NCBI RefSeq assembly: GCF_024599655.1
Contig: NZ_CP102247.1
Coordinates: 2,914,001-2,978,000, forward strand
Reading direction: 5' to 3'
DNA from: Enterobacter asburiae
GTDB lineage: Bacteria; Pseudomonadota; Gammaproteobacteria; Enterobacterales; Enterobacteriaceae
Length of the DNA: 64,000 nt
In this document: positions 1 to 8,565 of the stretch, piece by piece
Numbering within the stretch: the first letter of the stretch is position 1
Layout: each line of letters begins with the position of its first letter
Position numbers and translations under genes: made by a program
Notes under the pieces: generated by a model
Seen by the model: the letters and a program-made list of their open reading frames with translations, nothing else
Told to the model about the DNA's origin: nothing
Database searches by the model: none

Positions 1-228
1 CAGGGCGCGCCGACGGCGTATGAGATGATTCGCCAGCAGCTGGTCAAGCTGATGGAGGAAGATGAGAGCTATCGGCTCAGCGTGACGGCGGAAAGGTATA
101 TCAGGGAGAAAACCCAGCTCTCCCGCAGCGGCGTGATGCGCATTCTGGCGGATTTAAAAACCGGCGGATTCATCGAGATGGAAGAAGGCAGGCTCATTAA
201 AATCAATAAACTCCCCGCCCGATACTGA
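1..228 (+). CDS. C-terminal part of an IprA/YaiV-like winged-helix regulator (5' end outside window)
   Basis: The reading frame is open from the first base and ends at a TGA at 226-228. The visible 75 residues form a winged helix-turn-helix, with the recognition region around TQLSRSGVMRILADL, and end in FIEMEEGRLIKINKLPARY. As I remember it, this ending closely matches E. coli IprA (YaiV), a Crp-like regulator linked to peroxide resistance. The sensor domain lies upstream of the window. It is followed by a terminator and the convergent ydiH. Family assignment is good; IprA itself or a paralogue cannot be decided from the fragment. Confidence 0.7.
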   Translation, partial: QGAPTAYEMIRQQLVKLMEEDESYRLSVTAERYIREKTQLSRSGVMRILADLKTGGFIEMEEGRLIKINKLPARY

Positions 229-237
229 ATTTCAGAC

Positions 238-267
238 ACAAAAAAGGCCGCACTCGCGGCCCTTTTA
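238..267. terminator. Bidirectional terminator between the IprA-like gene and ydiH
   Basis: Perfect 6-bp GC stem GGCCGC/GCGGCC (246-251 and 256-261) with a 4-nt loop. It is flanked by an A-run on the left and a T-run on the right, so it can stop transcription from both convergent genes. Confidence 0.85.
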
Positions 268-278
268 TTCCCATGTAC

Positions 279-473
279 TCAATGGACGTGAACGCCCAAC
301 CGCCAGGCAAAGTAGATCTCTTCTTTCAGTTCATTCGAAGAGAGCGCCAGCAAATCTGTAAATTCCAGCTCAAGCTGTTTCAGCTTTTTCAGGTACTGCG
401 CCGGAGACAGGTTGCTCTTATCGCGACGTAAATATTCAATTGCCAGCTGTGTTGGGGTTATTTCAGTATCCAT
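279..473 (-). CDS. ydiH: YdiH, conserved small protein of unknown function
   Basis: A 64-aa protein that closely matches E. coli YdiH, including the ending EEIYFAWRLGVHVH. I chose the ATG at 473, which has GAGG about 8 bases upstream and gives the family's usual length; an upstream TTG would add seven residues. It is mostly helical and charged, with no signal peptide or membrane segment. It lies next to menI on the same strand as in E. coli. No function is established. Confidence 0.85.
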   Translation of the reverse strand: MDTEITPTQLAIEYLRRDKSNLSPAQYLKKLKQLELEFTDLLALSSNELKEEIYFAWRLGVHVH

Positions 474-558
474 GATGTCCTCGCTTATGTACAAAACCTA
501 ACCAGTATACCACAACGCACTGGCTAGTTTTTGACCAAAGGCAAAACATCTGAAAACT

Positions 559-969
559 TTACACAACCGCCGTGGTTAGCCGCGACGAGCAGCACAGGCG
601 ATCCTGCTCATCGAGAATATCTATCTGCCACACCTGATGGCGGCTTCCGGCGTGCAGCGCGCGGCAAACACCGCGCACGCGCCCGCTGCGCACCGAGCGA
701 ATGTGGTTAGCATTCACCTCGAGCCCGACAACCTTCTGCTCCCCTTCGGTACAGAGATACCCCGCCACCGAGCCCAGCGTTTCGGCCAGCACGACGGATG
801 CTCCGCCGTGCAATAAACCAAACGGCTGGTGGGTGCGACTGTCGACGGGCATGGTAGCCTCAATCTCATCGTCGCCAATGCGAATGAACTGGATATCCAG
901 CAGCCCCACCATATTCCCCTCGCCCATGGCGTTTAGCGCCTGCAGCGTCACTGCACGTTTCCAGATCAT
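559..969 (-). CDS. menI: 1,4-dihydroxy-2-naphthoyl-CoA hydrolase (hotdog thioesterase)
   Basis: A 136-aa hotdog-fold thioesterase nearly identical in layout to E. coli MenI (YdiI). It hydrolyses DHNA-CoA to DHNA in menaquinone synthesis, in the cytosol. The catalytic region GLLHGGASVVLAETLGS is intact, with the acidic residue expected of the YbdB/YdiI group. The start overlaps the stop of ydiJ by 4 bp (966-969), so the two are translationally coupled. Orthology is clear from sequence and synteny. Confidence 0.95.
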   Translation of the reverse strand: MIWKRAVTLQALNAMGEGNMVGLLDIQFIRIGDDEIEATMPVDSRTHQPFGLLHGGASVVLAETLGSVAGYLCTEGEQKVVGLEVNANHIRSVRSGRVRGVCRALHAGSRHQVWQIDILDEQDRLCCSSRLTTAVV

Positions 970-3900
970 CCAATTATCTCCAGTAAAGCCTGCAATGGGT
1001 GACGTACGCCGTTACCCTCTACCCGTTTTACCTGGCTGCGGCAGGAGTAGCCCGTCGCCAGGCAGCGGTTTCGCGGCAAACGCTGCATTGCCTGATGCCA
1101 GGACAGCTCATAGATGCCGAGCGAGTTGGCGTGGTTTTTCACTTCGTGTCCGTAGGTTCCGGCCATCCCGCAGCAGCCTACGTTGACGCTCTCCAGCTTC
1201 GCACCAAAGCGGGCAAAGACAGACGCCCACTGCGCGGGGGCACCCGGCAGCGCGGTCACTTCCGTGCAGTGACCGAACAGATACCACGGCTCACCGCTGA
1301 CATCCTGAACAGCCCTATCTTCCAGCGCCATCGGCAGCCACTCGTGCACCAGCATCACGTTGAAATCGCCGCGCTTATCGCCCAGCGTCTGCTTGTATTC
1401 ATCGCGATAGCAAAGCACCAGCGCCGGATCGACGCCGACCATCGGTATCCCGAGCTGCGCCACGCGGTTTAAGAAGTCAGACGTTTTCTGCGCGGTCTTC
1501 GCAAATCGCTTCAGGAAACCTTTAATGTGCTGCGCCTTGCCGTTCGGAGAGAACGGCAGCACAACCGGCTGGTAGCCCACTTTCTCCGCCAGGCGGACGA
1601 AATCGGCCACCACCTGCGCATCGTAGTAGCTGGTGAACGGATCCTGCACCACCAGCACTACATTGGCTTTTTGCTCCGGAGCGAGCGCCTCCAGCTGTTC
1701 CAGGGTCATGTTCGCCGAACGGTGGCCGACGAGCTGGCGCTGCAGAGACGGGACCGACAGCAGCGGCAGATCGACCATGCCGATGTGTTTTTCGGAGAGC
1801 TTGCGCACCAGCGGCTGGTTGATAAAGAAGTTGAAGGTCTTTGGCGCACGCGCCATCAGCGGCGCGTAGCTTTCCACCGTCGCCACCAGATGGTCGCGCA
1901 CCGGGCGGAGGTATCGGGTGTGATAAAGCTGCAGGAAACGCGAGCGGAATTCCGGCACGTCGATTTTAATCGGGCACTGGGTGGAGCAGGCTTTGCAGGC
2001 CAGACAGCCGGACATCGCCTCTTTCACCTCATGGGAGAAATCGTACTCGCCCTTGTTGGCATGCCAGCTGTTGCGGGTGCGCTCAATCAGCGAGCGCAGG
2101 CTGGCCCGTTTTTCCGGCAGCTCCTGCTCCAGCTTGAGCGGATCCACCCCGCGGTCGGCCAGCAGACGCAGCCACTCGCGCACCAGCGTCGCTCGCCCTT
2201 TCGGCGAGTGGATACGGTTGCTGGTGATTTTCATCGACGGGCACATCGGGCTTTTCACATCAAAGTTAAAGCACAGGCCGTTGCCGTTGCACTCCATCGC
2301 GCCGCGCCAGGAAGCGCGCACAGCAATCGGGATCTGTCTGTCGTACGTGCCGCGCTTGACGGCATCCACCTGCAGCATCGGGGCATCAACACCCTCAGGC
2401 GGGCAGATTTTACCCGGGTTGAGGCGGTTATGCGGATCGAAAGCCGCTTTCACCTTGCGCAACTCCGCGTAGAGCTGTTCGCCGAAGAATGCCGGGCTGT
2501 ACTCCGCGCGGAACCCTTTCCCGTGCTCTCCCCACAGCAGACCGCCGTATTTGGCGGTTAAGGCCACCACGTCGTCGGAGATCTGCTTCATCAGGATCTC
2601 CTGCTGCGGGTCGCACATATCCAGCGCCGGACGCACGTGCAGTACCCCGGCGTCGACGTGGCCGAACATACCGTAGCTCAGGCCGTGGCTGTCCAGCAGG
2701 GCGCGAAACTCAACGATATAATCCGCCAGATGCTCAGGCGGCACGCAGGTATCTTCGGCAAAGGGAATGGGCTTCGCCGCCCCTTTCGCATTGCCGAGCA
2801 GGCCCACGGCTTTTTTACGCATCCCATAGATACGCTCAATCCCGGCCAGATCGTTACAGAGCTGCCAGCCGATCACGCCGCCTTCCCCCTGCGCAATCAG
2901 CTCATCCAGCCGCTGGCAGAGCGTGGTGACCTGGCGCTCAATCAGCTCCGCATCATCGCCGGCAAACTCCACGATATTGAGACCGAGCATCTCTTTATCC
3001 GGCACGTCGGTAATGAGGTCACTCACGGAGTGCCAGACAATATCTTCCCGGGCCAGATTGAGCACCTTAGAGTCGACGGTCTCCACCGACAGCGCCTGCG
3101 CTTTCACCATAAACGGCGCATTGCGCAGCGCAGAGTCGAAGGAGTCATATTTGACGTTCACCAGACGACGCACTTTCGGCAACCGTGTGATATCCAGCCG
3201 CGCTTCGGTAATAAACGCCAGCGTCCCTTCGGAGCCGGTCAGCACGCGGGTTAAATCAAACTGGGTCAGGTCGTCGTTAAAGACGTGGCGCAGATCGTAC
3301 CCGGTCAGGAAGCGGTTCAGTTTGGGGAACTTATCGAGAATAAGCTGGCGGTTGTCGCGGCAGCGTTCCAGCACGGTGCGATAGATGCGCCCGCTGGCGG
3401 TGTTATCTTTGCCCAGCGTTTCCGCCAGTTCGACCGGCATCGGCTGGGTATCGAGGATATCGCCGCCCAGCAGAACCGCACGCACGCCCAGCACGTGATC
3501 GGAGGTTTTACCGTAGACCAGCGAGCCCTGCCCGGAGGCATCCGTGTTAATCATCCCGCCAAGGGTCGCGCGGTTGCTGGTGGAGAGCTCAGGGGCAAAA
3601 AAGTAGCCGTAAGGCTTGAGATACTGATTAAGCTGATCTTTGATGACGCCCGCTTCGACCCGCACCCACCCCTCTTCCGGGTTGATCTCAATGATGCGGT
3701 TCATATAGCGCGACATATCAACAATGATGCCCTGGTTCAGCGCCTGACCATTGGTCCCGGTGCCGCCGCCGCGCGGCGTAAAGACCAGCGAGGCAAACCG
3801 CTCCTGCGTGGCCAGCCGGGCGATAAGCGCGACGTCTGCCGTTGAACGGGGGAAAACCACGGCATCGGGAAGAAGCTGGTAGATACTGTTATCGGTCGCC

Positions 3901-4022
3901 ATCGTCAGCCTGTCGGCATAGTTCGTGGCGGTATCACCTGTAAAACCCTGTTGCTCCAGTGCTTGCAAAAAATTAAGCACCAGCTGAACGACGCCAGGTG
4001 CCTGAGAAATCTGTGGGATCAT
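966..4022 (-). CDS. ydiJ: YdiJ, FAD/Fe-S D-2-hydroxyacid (D-2-hydroxyglutarate type) dehydrogenase
   Basis: A 1018-aa fusion. An N-terminal FAD-binding PCMH domain (PRGGGTGTNGQ near residue 85) is followed by an FAD-oxidase C-terminal domain to about residue 530. Next comes a ferredoxin-like Fe-S region with CLACKACSTQCPIKID near residue 665, and a C-terminal cysteine-rich domain with GCCGMAGTYGHE near residue 950. This architecture is typical of YdiJ-type D-2-hydroxyglutarate dehydrogenases feeding electrons to the respiratory chain. It is the first gene of a coupled pair with menI. An ERIC element lies upstream. Confidence 0.92.
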   Translation of the reverse strand: MIPQISQAPGVVQLVLNFLQALEQQGFTGDTATNYADRLTMATDNSIYQLLPDAVVFPRSTADVALIARLATQERFASLVFTPRGGGTGTNGQALNQGIIVDMSRYMNRIIEINPEEGWVRVEAGVIKDQLNQYLKPYGYFFAPELSTSNRATLGGMINTDASGQGSLVYGKTSDHVLGVRAVLLGGDILDTQPMPVELAETLGKDNTASGRIYRTVLERCRDNRQLILDKFPKLNRFLTGYDLRHVFNDDLTQFDLTRVLTGSEGTLAFITEARLDITRLPKVRRLVNVKYDSFDSALRNAPFMVKAQALSVETVDSKVLNLAREDIVWHSVSDLITDVPDKEMLGLNIVEFAGDDAELIERQVTTLCQRLDELIAQGEGGVIGWQLCNDLAGIERIYGMRKKAVGLLGNAKGAAKPIPFAEDTCVPPEHLADYIVEFRALLDSHGLSYGMFGHVDAGVLHVRPALDMCDPQQEILMKQISDDVVALTAKYGGLLWGEHGKGFRAEYSPAFFGEQLYAELRKVKAAFDPHNRLNPGKICPPEGVDAPMLQVDAVKRGTYDRQIPIAVRASWRGAMECNGNGLCFNFDVKSPMCPSMKITSNRIHSPKGRATLVREWLRLLADRGVDPLKLEQELPEKRASLRSLIERTRNSWHANKGEYDFSHEVKEAMSGCLACKACSTQCPIKIDVPEFRSRFLQLYHTRYLRPVRDHLVATVESYAPLMARAPKTFNFFINQPLVRKLSEKHIGMVDLPLLSVPSLQRQLVGHRSANMTLEQLEALAPEQKANVVLVVQDPFTSYYDAQVVADFVRLAEKVGYQPVVLPFSPNGKAQHIKGFLKRFAKTAQKTSDFLNRVAQLGIPMVGVDPALVLCYRDEYKQTLGDKRGDFNVMLVHEWLPMALEDRAVQDVSGEPWYLFGHCTEVTALPGAPAQWASVFARFGAKLESVNVGCCGMAGTYGHEVKNHANSLGIYELSWHQAMQRLPRNRCLATGYSCRSQVKRVEGNGVRHPLQALLEIIG

Positions 4023-4044
4023 AACTGTCGACCCTAATTAGAGT

Positions 4045-4172
4045 TGTATATACACGTCATCCTTCGAGCTGCCTCTGCGTTGGCTGCGTCTGCTCACCCC
4101 AGTCACTTACTTGAGTAAGCTCCTGGGGATTCTCAGACTTGCCGCCTTGATGCAACTCGAATGATTTTGTGT
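4045..4172. repeat. ERIC element upstream of ydiJ and ydiK
   Basis: The interval between the divergent ydiJ and ydiK carries a full-length imperfect palindrome with the ERIC core, including CACCCCAGTCACTTACTT and AAGCTCCTGGGGATTCT. Complementary outer arms are CGTCATCCTTCGAGCTGC and GCAACTCGAATGATTTTG. The length of about 127 bp is that of a complete ERIC/IRU. It would be transcribed into a long hairpin within the leader of either gene. Confidence 0.92.
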
Positions 4173-4347
4173 ATAAAATCGTTTGCGTTGTGTCTGGAAA
4201 GTTTTATCACATTTTTTTCTTATAATCTCTGCTGAATTACAGGCAAAATCCGCCTGTCAAAAACCGCTGAGATCATTAATGATTAAAGAGACGCGGTTTT
4301 CCGTTCCCGCCAGTCGTACTGGCGTTCTTTTAAGGAAAGTTTCATTT

Positions 4348-5463
4348 ATGGTCAATCTTCGCCAGCCCAGGGATGTTGCGCAAATTTTGCTGTCGGTGCT
4401 GTTTCTGGCCCTTATGATTATTGCGTGTCTGTGGATTGTTCAACCCTTTATTCTCGGCTTTGCGTGGGCTGCGACCGTTGTCGTTGCCACGTGGCCTTTG
4501 CTGCTGCGCTTGCAGAAGCTGCTGTTGGGCCGTCGCGGGTTAGCCGTGCTGGTCATGACGCTCCTGCTGTTCCTGCTGTTTATTATTCCTATTGCCCTGC
4601 TGGTGAATAGCCTGGTGGATTCCAGTGGCCCCGTTATTCGCGCCATTAGCAGCGGCGACCTGACGCTGCCGGACCTCGCCTGGCTGAACAGCATTCCGCT
4701 GGTGGGCGCCAAACTCTACAGCGGCTGGCATAGCCTGCTGGAGATGGGCGGCAGCGCGCTGATGGCAAAAGTCCGCCCGTACATTGGCACCACCACCACC
4801 TGGTTTGTCGGTCAGGCGGCGCATATCGGCCGCTTTATGATGCACTGTACCCTGATGCTGCTCTTCAGCGCCCTGCTTTACTGGCGCGGTGAGCAGGTAG
4901 CTTTAGGCGTTCGTCACTTTGCCACCCGCCTGGCGGGCAAACGCGGTGACGCAGCGGTACTGCTGGCTGCGCAGGCCGTGCGCGCAGTGGCGCTGGGCGT
5001 GGTGGTCACCGCGCTGGTGCAGGCGGTGCTGGGCGGTATCGGCCTGGCGATTTCCGGCGTGCCGTACGCCACCGTGTTCACCGTTGTCATGCTGATGACC
5101 TGTCTTGCGCAACTGGGACCGCTGCTGGTGCTGGTACCCTGCATTATCTGGCTCTACTGGACGGGTGATACCACGTGGGGAACGGTGCTGCTGGTCTGGA
5201 GCTGCGTGGTAGGCACCATGGATAACGTCATTCGCCCGATCCTCATCCGCATGGGTGCAGACCTGCCGCTGATTCTGATCCTCTCCGGGGTGATTGGCGG
5301 ATTGATTGCCTTTGGCATGATTGGCCTGTTTATCGGCCCGGTGCTGCTCGCCGTCACCTGGCGTCTGTTCTCCGCCTGGGTGCATGAAATTCCGCCGCCG
5401 GGAACTGACCCGGACGTGATTTTGAGCGAACTGGAAGAGCTGGAAGAGAAGAACACGCATTAA
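4348..5463 (+). CDS. ydiK: YdiK, AI-2E family transporter-like membrane protein
   Basis: A 371-aa integral membrane protein that matches E. coli YdiK along its length. It belongs to the AI-2 exporter (TqsA/PerM) family, with about seven to eight hydrophobic segments and a hydrophilic C-terminal tail. I chose the ATG at 4348, which follows TAAGGAAAG; the frame is open 165 bp further upstream, but that extension is not in the family. The substrate is unknown. A REP sequence follows the stop. Confidence 0.9.
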   Translation: MVNLRQPRDVAQILLSVLFLALMIIACLWIVQPFILGFAWAATVVVATWPLLLRLQKLLLGRRGLAVLVMTLLLFLLFIIPIALLVNSLVDSSGPVIRAISSGDLTLPDLAWLNSIPLVGAKLYSGWHSLLEMGGSALMAKVRPYIGTTTTWFVGQAAHIGRFMMHCTLMLLFSALLYWRGEQVALGVRHFATRLAGKRGDAAVLLAAQAVRAVALGVVVTALVQAVLGGIGLAISGVPYATVFTVVMLMTCLAQLGPLLVLVPCIIWLYWTGDTTWGTVLLVWSCVVGTMDNVIRPILIRMGADLPLILILSGVIGGLIAFGMIGLFIGPVLLAVTWRLFSAWVHEIPPPGTDPDVILSELEELEEKNTH

Positions 5464-5470
5464 GTTTTTT

Positions 5471-5502
5471 TGCCGGGTGGCGCTAACGCTTACCCGGCCT
5501 AC
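5471..5502. repeat. REP (repetitive extragenic palindrome) after ydiK
   Basis: The sequence TGCCGGGTGGCG...TTACCCGGCCTAC has the classic imperfect REP stem. A closely similar copy follows aroH at 27716-27746. Confidence 0.85.
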
Positions 5503-5623
5503 ATTCTCCCTCACAATACTTTAACGATGTTAAAGTATTTATTCGTTAATCACTGGTCAGACCCGCCCATTCAGCATTAAGCCTGCTATTAACCTCAAGA
5601 AATCTTTACGTCTCTTAAACTAT

Positions 5624-5672
5624 TGAGACGAATCCGATCGACGCTAAATAACACAATGCCTACTATTAGCAC
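5624..5672 (+). promoter_or_regulatory. rprA promoter with RcsB box
   Basis: A TGAGACGAATCCGA motif at 5624-5637 resembles the RcsB box consensus TAAGAATATTCCTA and sits about 40 bases before the expected rprA start. A TACTAT -10 hexamer lies at 5661-5666. Known E. coli rprA is activated by the Rcs phosphorelay, so regulation appears conserved. The element's insertion does not touch this promoter. Confidence 0.75.
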
Positions 5673-5778
5673 ACGGTTATAAATCAACACCTTGATTTAT
5701 AAGCATGGAAATCCCCTGAGTGAAACAACGAATTGCTGTGTGTAGTCTTTGCCCATCTCCCACGATGGGCTTTTTTTT
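5673..5778 (+). ncRNA. rprA: RprA small regulatory RNA
   Basis: About 105 nt that nearly match E. coli RprA. There is a 5' stem-loop (ACGGTTATAAATCAA / TTGATTTATAA), the central target-pairing region around ATGGAAATCCCCTGAGTG, and a 3' terminator CCCATCTCCCACGATGGG followed by eight T. RprA works with Hfq and activates translation of rpoS, among other targets. The 3' half from 5709 is also the left copy of the 78-bp repeat flanking the mobile element. The gene is therefore complete here, and a promoterless 3' copy remains at the other end. Confidence 0.95.
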
Positions 5779-5786
5779 ATCCTGAT
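5709..5786. repeat. attL: left 78-bp direct repeat (3' half of rprA)
   Basis: Identical base for base to 18874-18951, including the eight-T tract and ATCCTGAT after it. Identity breaks at 5708/18873 and 5787/18952. The crossover site lies somewhere inside this block. The left copy completes a functional rprA. Confidence 0.93.
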
Positions 5787-5850
5787 GTTCGCACCAGAGC
5801 CAGCAATGACGGCGTTTCAGGAATTTAGCACGTTGAGGGTATGCGATTAC

Positions 5851-5881
5851 CTGTGTGCCGTTTGTGTACCATTTGTGTGCA
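5851..5881 (+). promoter_or_regulatory. Left cluster of putative integrase arm-type sites
   Basis: Three near-contiguous 10-mers: CTGTGTGCCG (5851), TTTGTGTACC (5861) and TTTGTGTGCA (5872). The same motif recurs three times, in the same orientation, at 18774-18805. The left cluster is 64 bp inside attL and the right one 68 bp inside attR. That symmetry is what arm-type integrase sites look like; the role is inferred. Confidence 0.6.
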
Positions 5882-5958
5882 ATAGGCGTAAATCAGTCGA
5901 GTGTTACAACAATTTTCTGACTGCGGATTTTGGCGGGATGATGTGATGATTACTTTGA

Positions 5959-5989
5959 AAATCCCCTCATGCCTAAAGGTCATGAAGGG
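5959..5989 (-). terminator. Putative terminator of the tape-measure module
   Basis: On the minus strand, CCCTTCATG and CATGAGGG form a stem around a short loop and are followed by ATTTTC. It lies just after the tape-measure stop at 6003. Confidence 0.5.
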
Positions 5990-6002
5990 CTGATGTTGAT
6001 GC

Positions 6003-8138
6003 TTAACGTGTTGACCAGTTCCCCATGCTTTTGTTTACACCGCCTTGACGGTTTGAATTTACGTTTTCCCTTTTAATGTAATCGGTAAGCCATTTTTGCA
6101 GACTAGCCCCCATTTTTTGCAAATCACCCGTTGTTGCGTTGTTGGTTCCCGTTACCCCGCCTTTGTTACCGTTGTCATTAATGGTAATGTTCACAACTGG
6201 CGCTGTTGAACCTAAACCGCCACGTGTAGCGCCCAATTTAGGAATATCAGGAACCGCAAAAGAGTTAGCCGCCGCTTTTGGTGCGCTAGATGAAAACAAC
6301 CCATCAAAACCACCCTTAACGAATCCCGCAATCGGTTCAACAATCCAATCCTGAACCATGTATTTTTCGGTAATTGTGGCAATTGATTTAACAAAATTAG
6401 TCCAGCCAGCTTCACCAGTGGTAAAGAAATTAGTTAATGCGTCTGTCAGACCATCAACAGCCGTATCAAAAATTTTTTCTGATTGGCTAGCAACGTCATT
6501 TACTTGTTTTTGATATTTAATCCATCCCGCATTCATTCCCGCAATTGATGATGATTGGTATGATTGCATTTCATCATAACCAGCGATATTTTCAGCCAAT
6601 ACATTTTTACGCCCCAACTCTATTTTCTGGAACATTTCAACATATTCTTTAGAACCGATTGATTTATGATGTTCCAGCGCTAAACGGTCTACATTTTCGC
6701 GCATACGGTCGAACTGCTGATTAATCTGGTCAATTCGGTTAGCAAAATCATGTTGGCCAGAAGTCATAGAATAAGAATATAATTTATTACTCCACGCCTT
6801 ATCAACAGAATCACCAATTGAATTAATTTGCTGGTCAAACTGTAATCCAGCCTGTTTAATTTGCGTTTGGTATGCAATTAGGCGTTTAGCGGCCTTTTCC
6901 GCTTCTGTTAATCCATGGTGCGTATGCAATGAAGGATTAAGCGCCTTATGTAGTGATAACGACGCAAAATTTAAATCTTCTGGTTTGGTTATGCCAACAT
7001 GAAAATTATTAATTAGTTCATGGTATTTTTGAACATGCTGTTTACTAGATGCTTCTGCTCGACTCCATAACGCCGAATTATCACCAGTAATCAACATATC
7101 AAAAGTTTCACCCATACCGGAAAGTGCGTTTTTAAATGATTGCCAGTAACTTTCATCTTTAAAATTAACATCAGCGCCAGAAATATGATTCATGATAAGC
7201 GCTTGCTTTTCCATCTGGTCAGTAATCGCAGATTGCATTAACAATCGTGTTTTATCTTCATCCCCAGCTTTAGCGGCTGAAATAATCACATCCTGCTGCG
7301 CCTGAGACATTGAACCCTTTAACGCCTCAAAATTAGATTTAAAATTAGATAGCGGGTCTGCAAACGCTTTATCAAGTGCGCTTTCAACCTTTGCAAATTG
7401 CGCTTGCTGGTCGCTCGTTAGGCGGCTCATTGCCTCCTCATATGTGCTTTGCGCCTTTAGGAACCGCGACGACATTTGCGAGCTATTAACGCCAGCATTT
7501 GCAGCTTTTGTAACGGCTTCTTGAAAACTGGTAAAGCTAGTTGTCGCATTATCCACCTGTGAATAAAGATTTTGCACATACTGCGGATTTAATAGCGAAT
7601 AATCATTATTAATTGCCGCTGCGGTCTGCAATTCTTTAGCTGCATCCGTCGCTTCACTCAAATCATCGGCTATGCGCTCAATTCCTTCAAATAATTCCAT
7701 TCCACCCAAAATTAAACCAGTAGTGCCCAATCCCCCCATACCCAAATTAGACATAAATATTGATGCCGAACCACGCAAACGGGAAAGATTTCCGCTCATT
7801 AATTCATGGCTCATTACGCCTAATTCACGTTGCGCACTATGGTTTGTTTTAAGTGAATTAATGAAGTTTGCGAAAAAACCCTTTCCAGCCTTTTCACCTG
7901 ATTCAGATATTTCATTTACTACATTGCTTTGAATGGATTGAAAATCACGAACAAGATTACCCATTTTCCCGCGCGTCATTCCATTTGCGCCAGTTATTTT
8001 ACTAACCGCATCAGATAGACCGCTTGCACTTTCTGTTGCGCCAGTGGCGGCTTTTGATAATTCATCAAGCCTTTTTGTAGCCGTTTCTACTTGTGATGTA
8101 TCAACCGAAAAACCTAGTTCAGCATTATCACCTGCCAT
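6003..8138 (-). CDS. Phage tail tape-measure protein
   Basis: A 711-aa protein with long helical, Q/S/A-rich coiled-coil-like stretches. A hydrophobic glycine-rich segment lies around residues 135-155 (LGMGGLGTTGLILGGMELF). The C-terminal region (FDTAVDGLTDALTNFFTTG...WTNFVKSI) resembles the lambda gpH C-terminal domain. Tape-measure proteins fill the tail tube, set tail length and enter the host envelope at infection. I chose the ATG at 8138, after GGTGA; an upstream GTG would add three residues. By the usual 1.5 angstroms per residue the tail would be about 105 nm. It is the last gene of a leftward module, and no major tail, tip or fibre genes accompany it. Confidence 0.8.
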   Translation of the reverse strand: MAGDNAELGFSVDTSQVETATKRLDELSKAATGATESASGLSDAVSKITGANGMTRGKMGNLVRDFQSIQSNVVNEISESGEKAGKGFFANFINSLKTNHSAQRELGVMSHELMSGNLSRLRGSASIFMSNLGMGGLGTTGLILGGMELFEGIERIADDLSEATDAAKELQTAAAINNDYSLLNPQYVQNLYSQVDNATTSFTSFQEAVTKAANAGVNSSQMSSRFLKAQSTYEEAMSRLTSDQQAQFAKVESALDKAFADPLSNFKSNFEALKGSMSQAQQDVIISAAKAGDEDKTRLLMQSAITDQMEKQALIMNHISGADVNFKDESYWQSFKNALSGMGETFDMLITGDNSALWSRAEASSKQHVQKYHELINNFHVGITKPEDLNFASLSLHKALNPSLHTHHGLTEAEKAAKRLIAYQTQIKQAGLQFDQQINSIGDSVDKAWSNKLYSYSMTSGQHDFANRIDQINQQFDRMRENVDRLALEHHKSIGSKEYVEMFQKIELGRKNVLAENIAGYDEMQSYQSSSIAGMNAGWIKYQKQVNDVASQSEKIFDTAVDGLTDALTNFFTTGEAGWTNFVKSIATITEKYMVQDWIVEPIAGFVKGGFDGLFSSSAPKAAANSFAVPDIPKLGATRGGLGSTAPVVNITINDNGNKGGVTGTNNATTGDLQKMGASLQKWLTDYIKRENVNSNRQGGVNKSMGNWSTR

Positions 8139-8172
8139 TATATTCACCTTTGATTTGATATTGATTTACTTT

Positions 8173-8225
8173 GTTCGCTACACTCACGCCCCTACGGGGC
8201 TGGTGGGTGAAGAAAAGGAAGTTTT
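8173..8225. repeat. Dispersed element repeat, copy 1 (partial)
   Basis: Matches the first 53 bases of the 89-bp repeat at 12118-12206 and 17496-17584 with one mismatch at 8182 (A for G). It sits between the chaperone-like gene and the tape-measure gene and contains the small palindrome CCCCTACGGGG. Confidence 0.9.
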
Positions 8226-8264
8226 TCTTACACCATCACCATTAATTGAATTACTGATTTAAAT

Positions 8265-8565
8265 TTAGAAACCACATCGGCGCATATGACGTGCATTGCG
8301 GCGCTGGCGTTCCTGTTTTTTCTGAAAATCGTGCTTCTGCTGTGCTTCTGCGTCATGCAACTTAATGATTTTGAATCGGCTGGTTGATTTAGTTTCGGCT
8401 AATTGTTCATTGCGTTTAGCCGCTGCATTTGCTGCTAGTTCGCGCGTTTTATAAAAGATTAACCCTTTTCGTGCTTCCTTTATAAAGCTGTGCTAGGCTG
8501 GGTGAAGGTTCTCCAGCCTCCACCAGCACCATAGACCATTTAACAAAACTTTCATCTATAATCAT
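8265..8565 (-). CDS. Frame-broken small gene in the tail-chaperone (gpT-like) position
   Basis: An ATG at 8565 opens a 38-aa frame (MIIDESFVKWSMVLVEAGEP...) that ends at 8449. A second frame, offset by +1 and open from 8492 to 8265, has no usable start. It encodes 75 basic, coiled-coil-like residues (FIKEARKGLIFYKTRELAAN..., ending RRCGF). The two would join naturally by a +1 shift, for example at CAG CTT TAT, where CTT-T allows a Leu-tRNA slip. The ATG overlaps the stop of the upstream gene in AAAAAATGA. A gene pair with a frameshift just before the tape measure is the hallmark of siphophage tail chaperones. No sequence homology is recognised, and simple decay by one inserted base is equally possible. 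Confidence 0.45.

Noticed and set aside
1527..3254. Long forward frames opposite ydiJ
   Set aside because: Antisense shadows of the intact 1018-aa enzyme gene.
4183..4347. N-terminal extension of YdiK
   Set aside because: Starts near the ERIC element and is not family sequence; the ATG at 4348 has the ribosome site.
5709..5786. tRNA gene as the attachment site
   Set aside because: The sequence is the 3' half of rprA, with its rho-independent terminator; no tRNA fold is present.
5749..5946. 65-aa frame running from the RprA terminator into the element
   Set aside because: Begins inside the sRNA terminator and crosses the attL and arm sites; no ribosome site.
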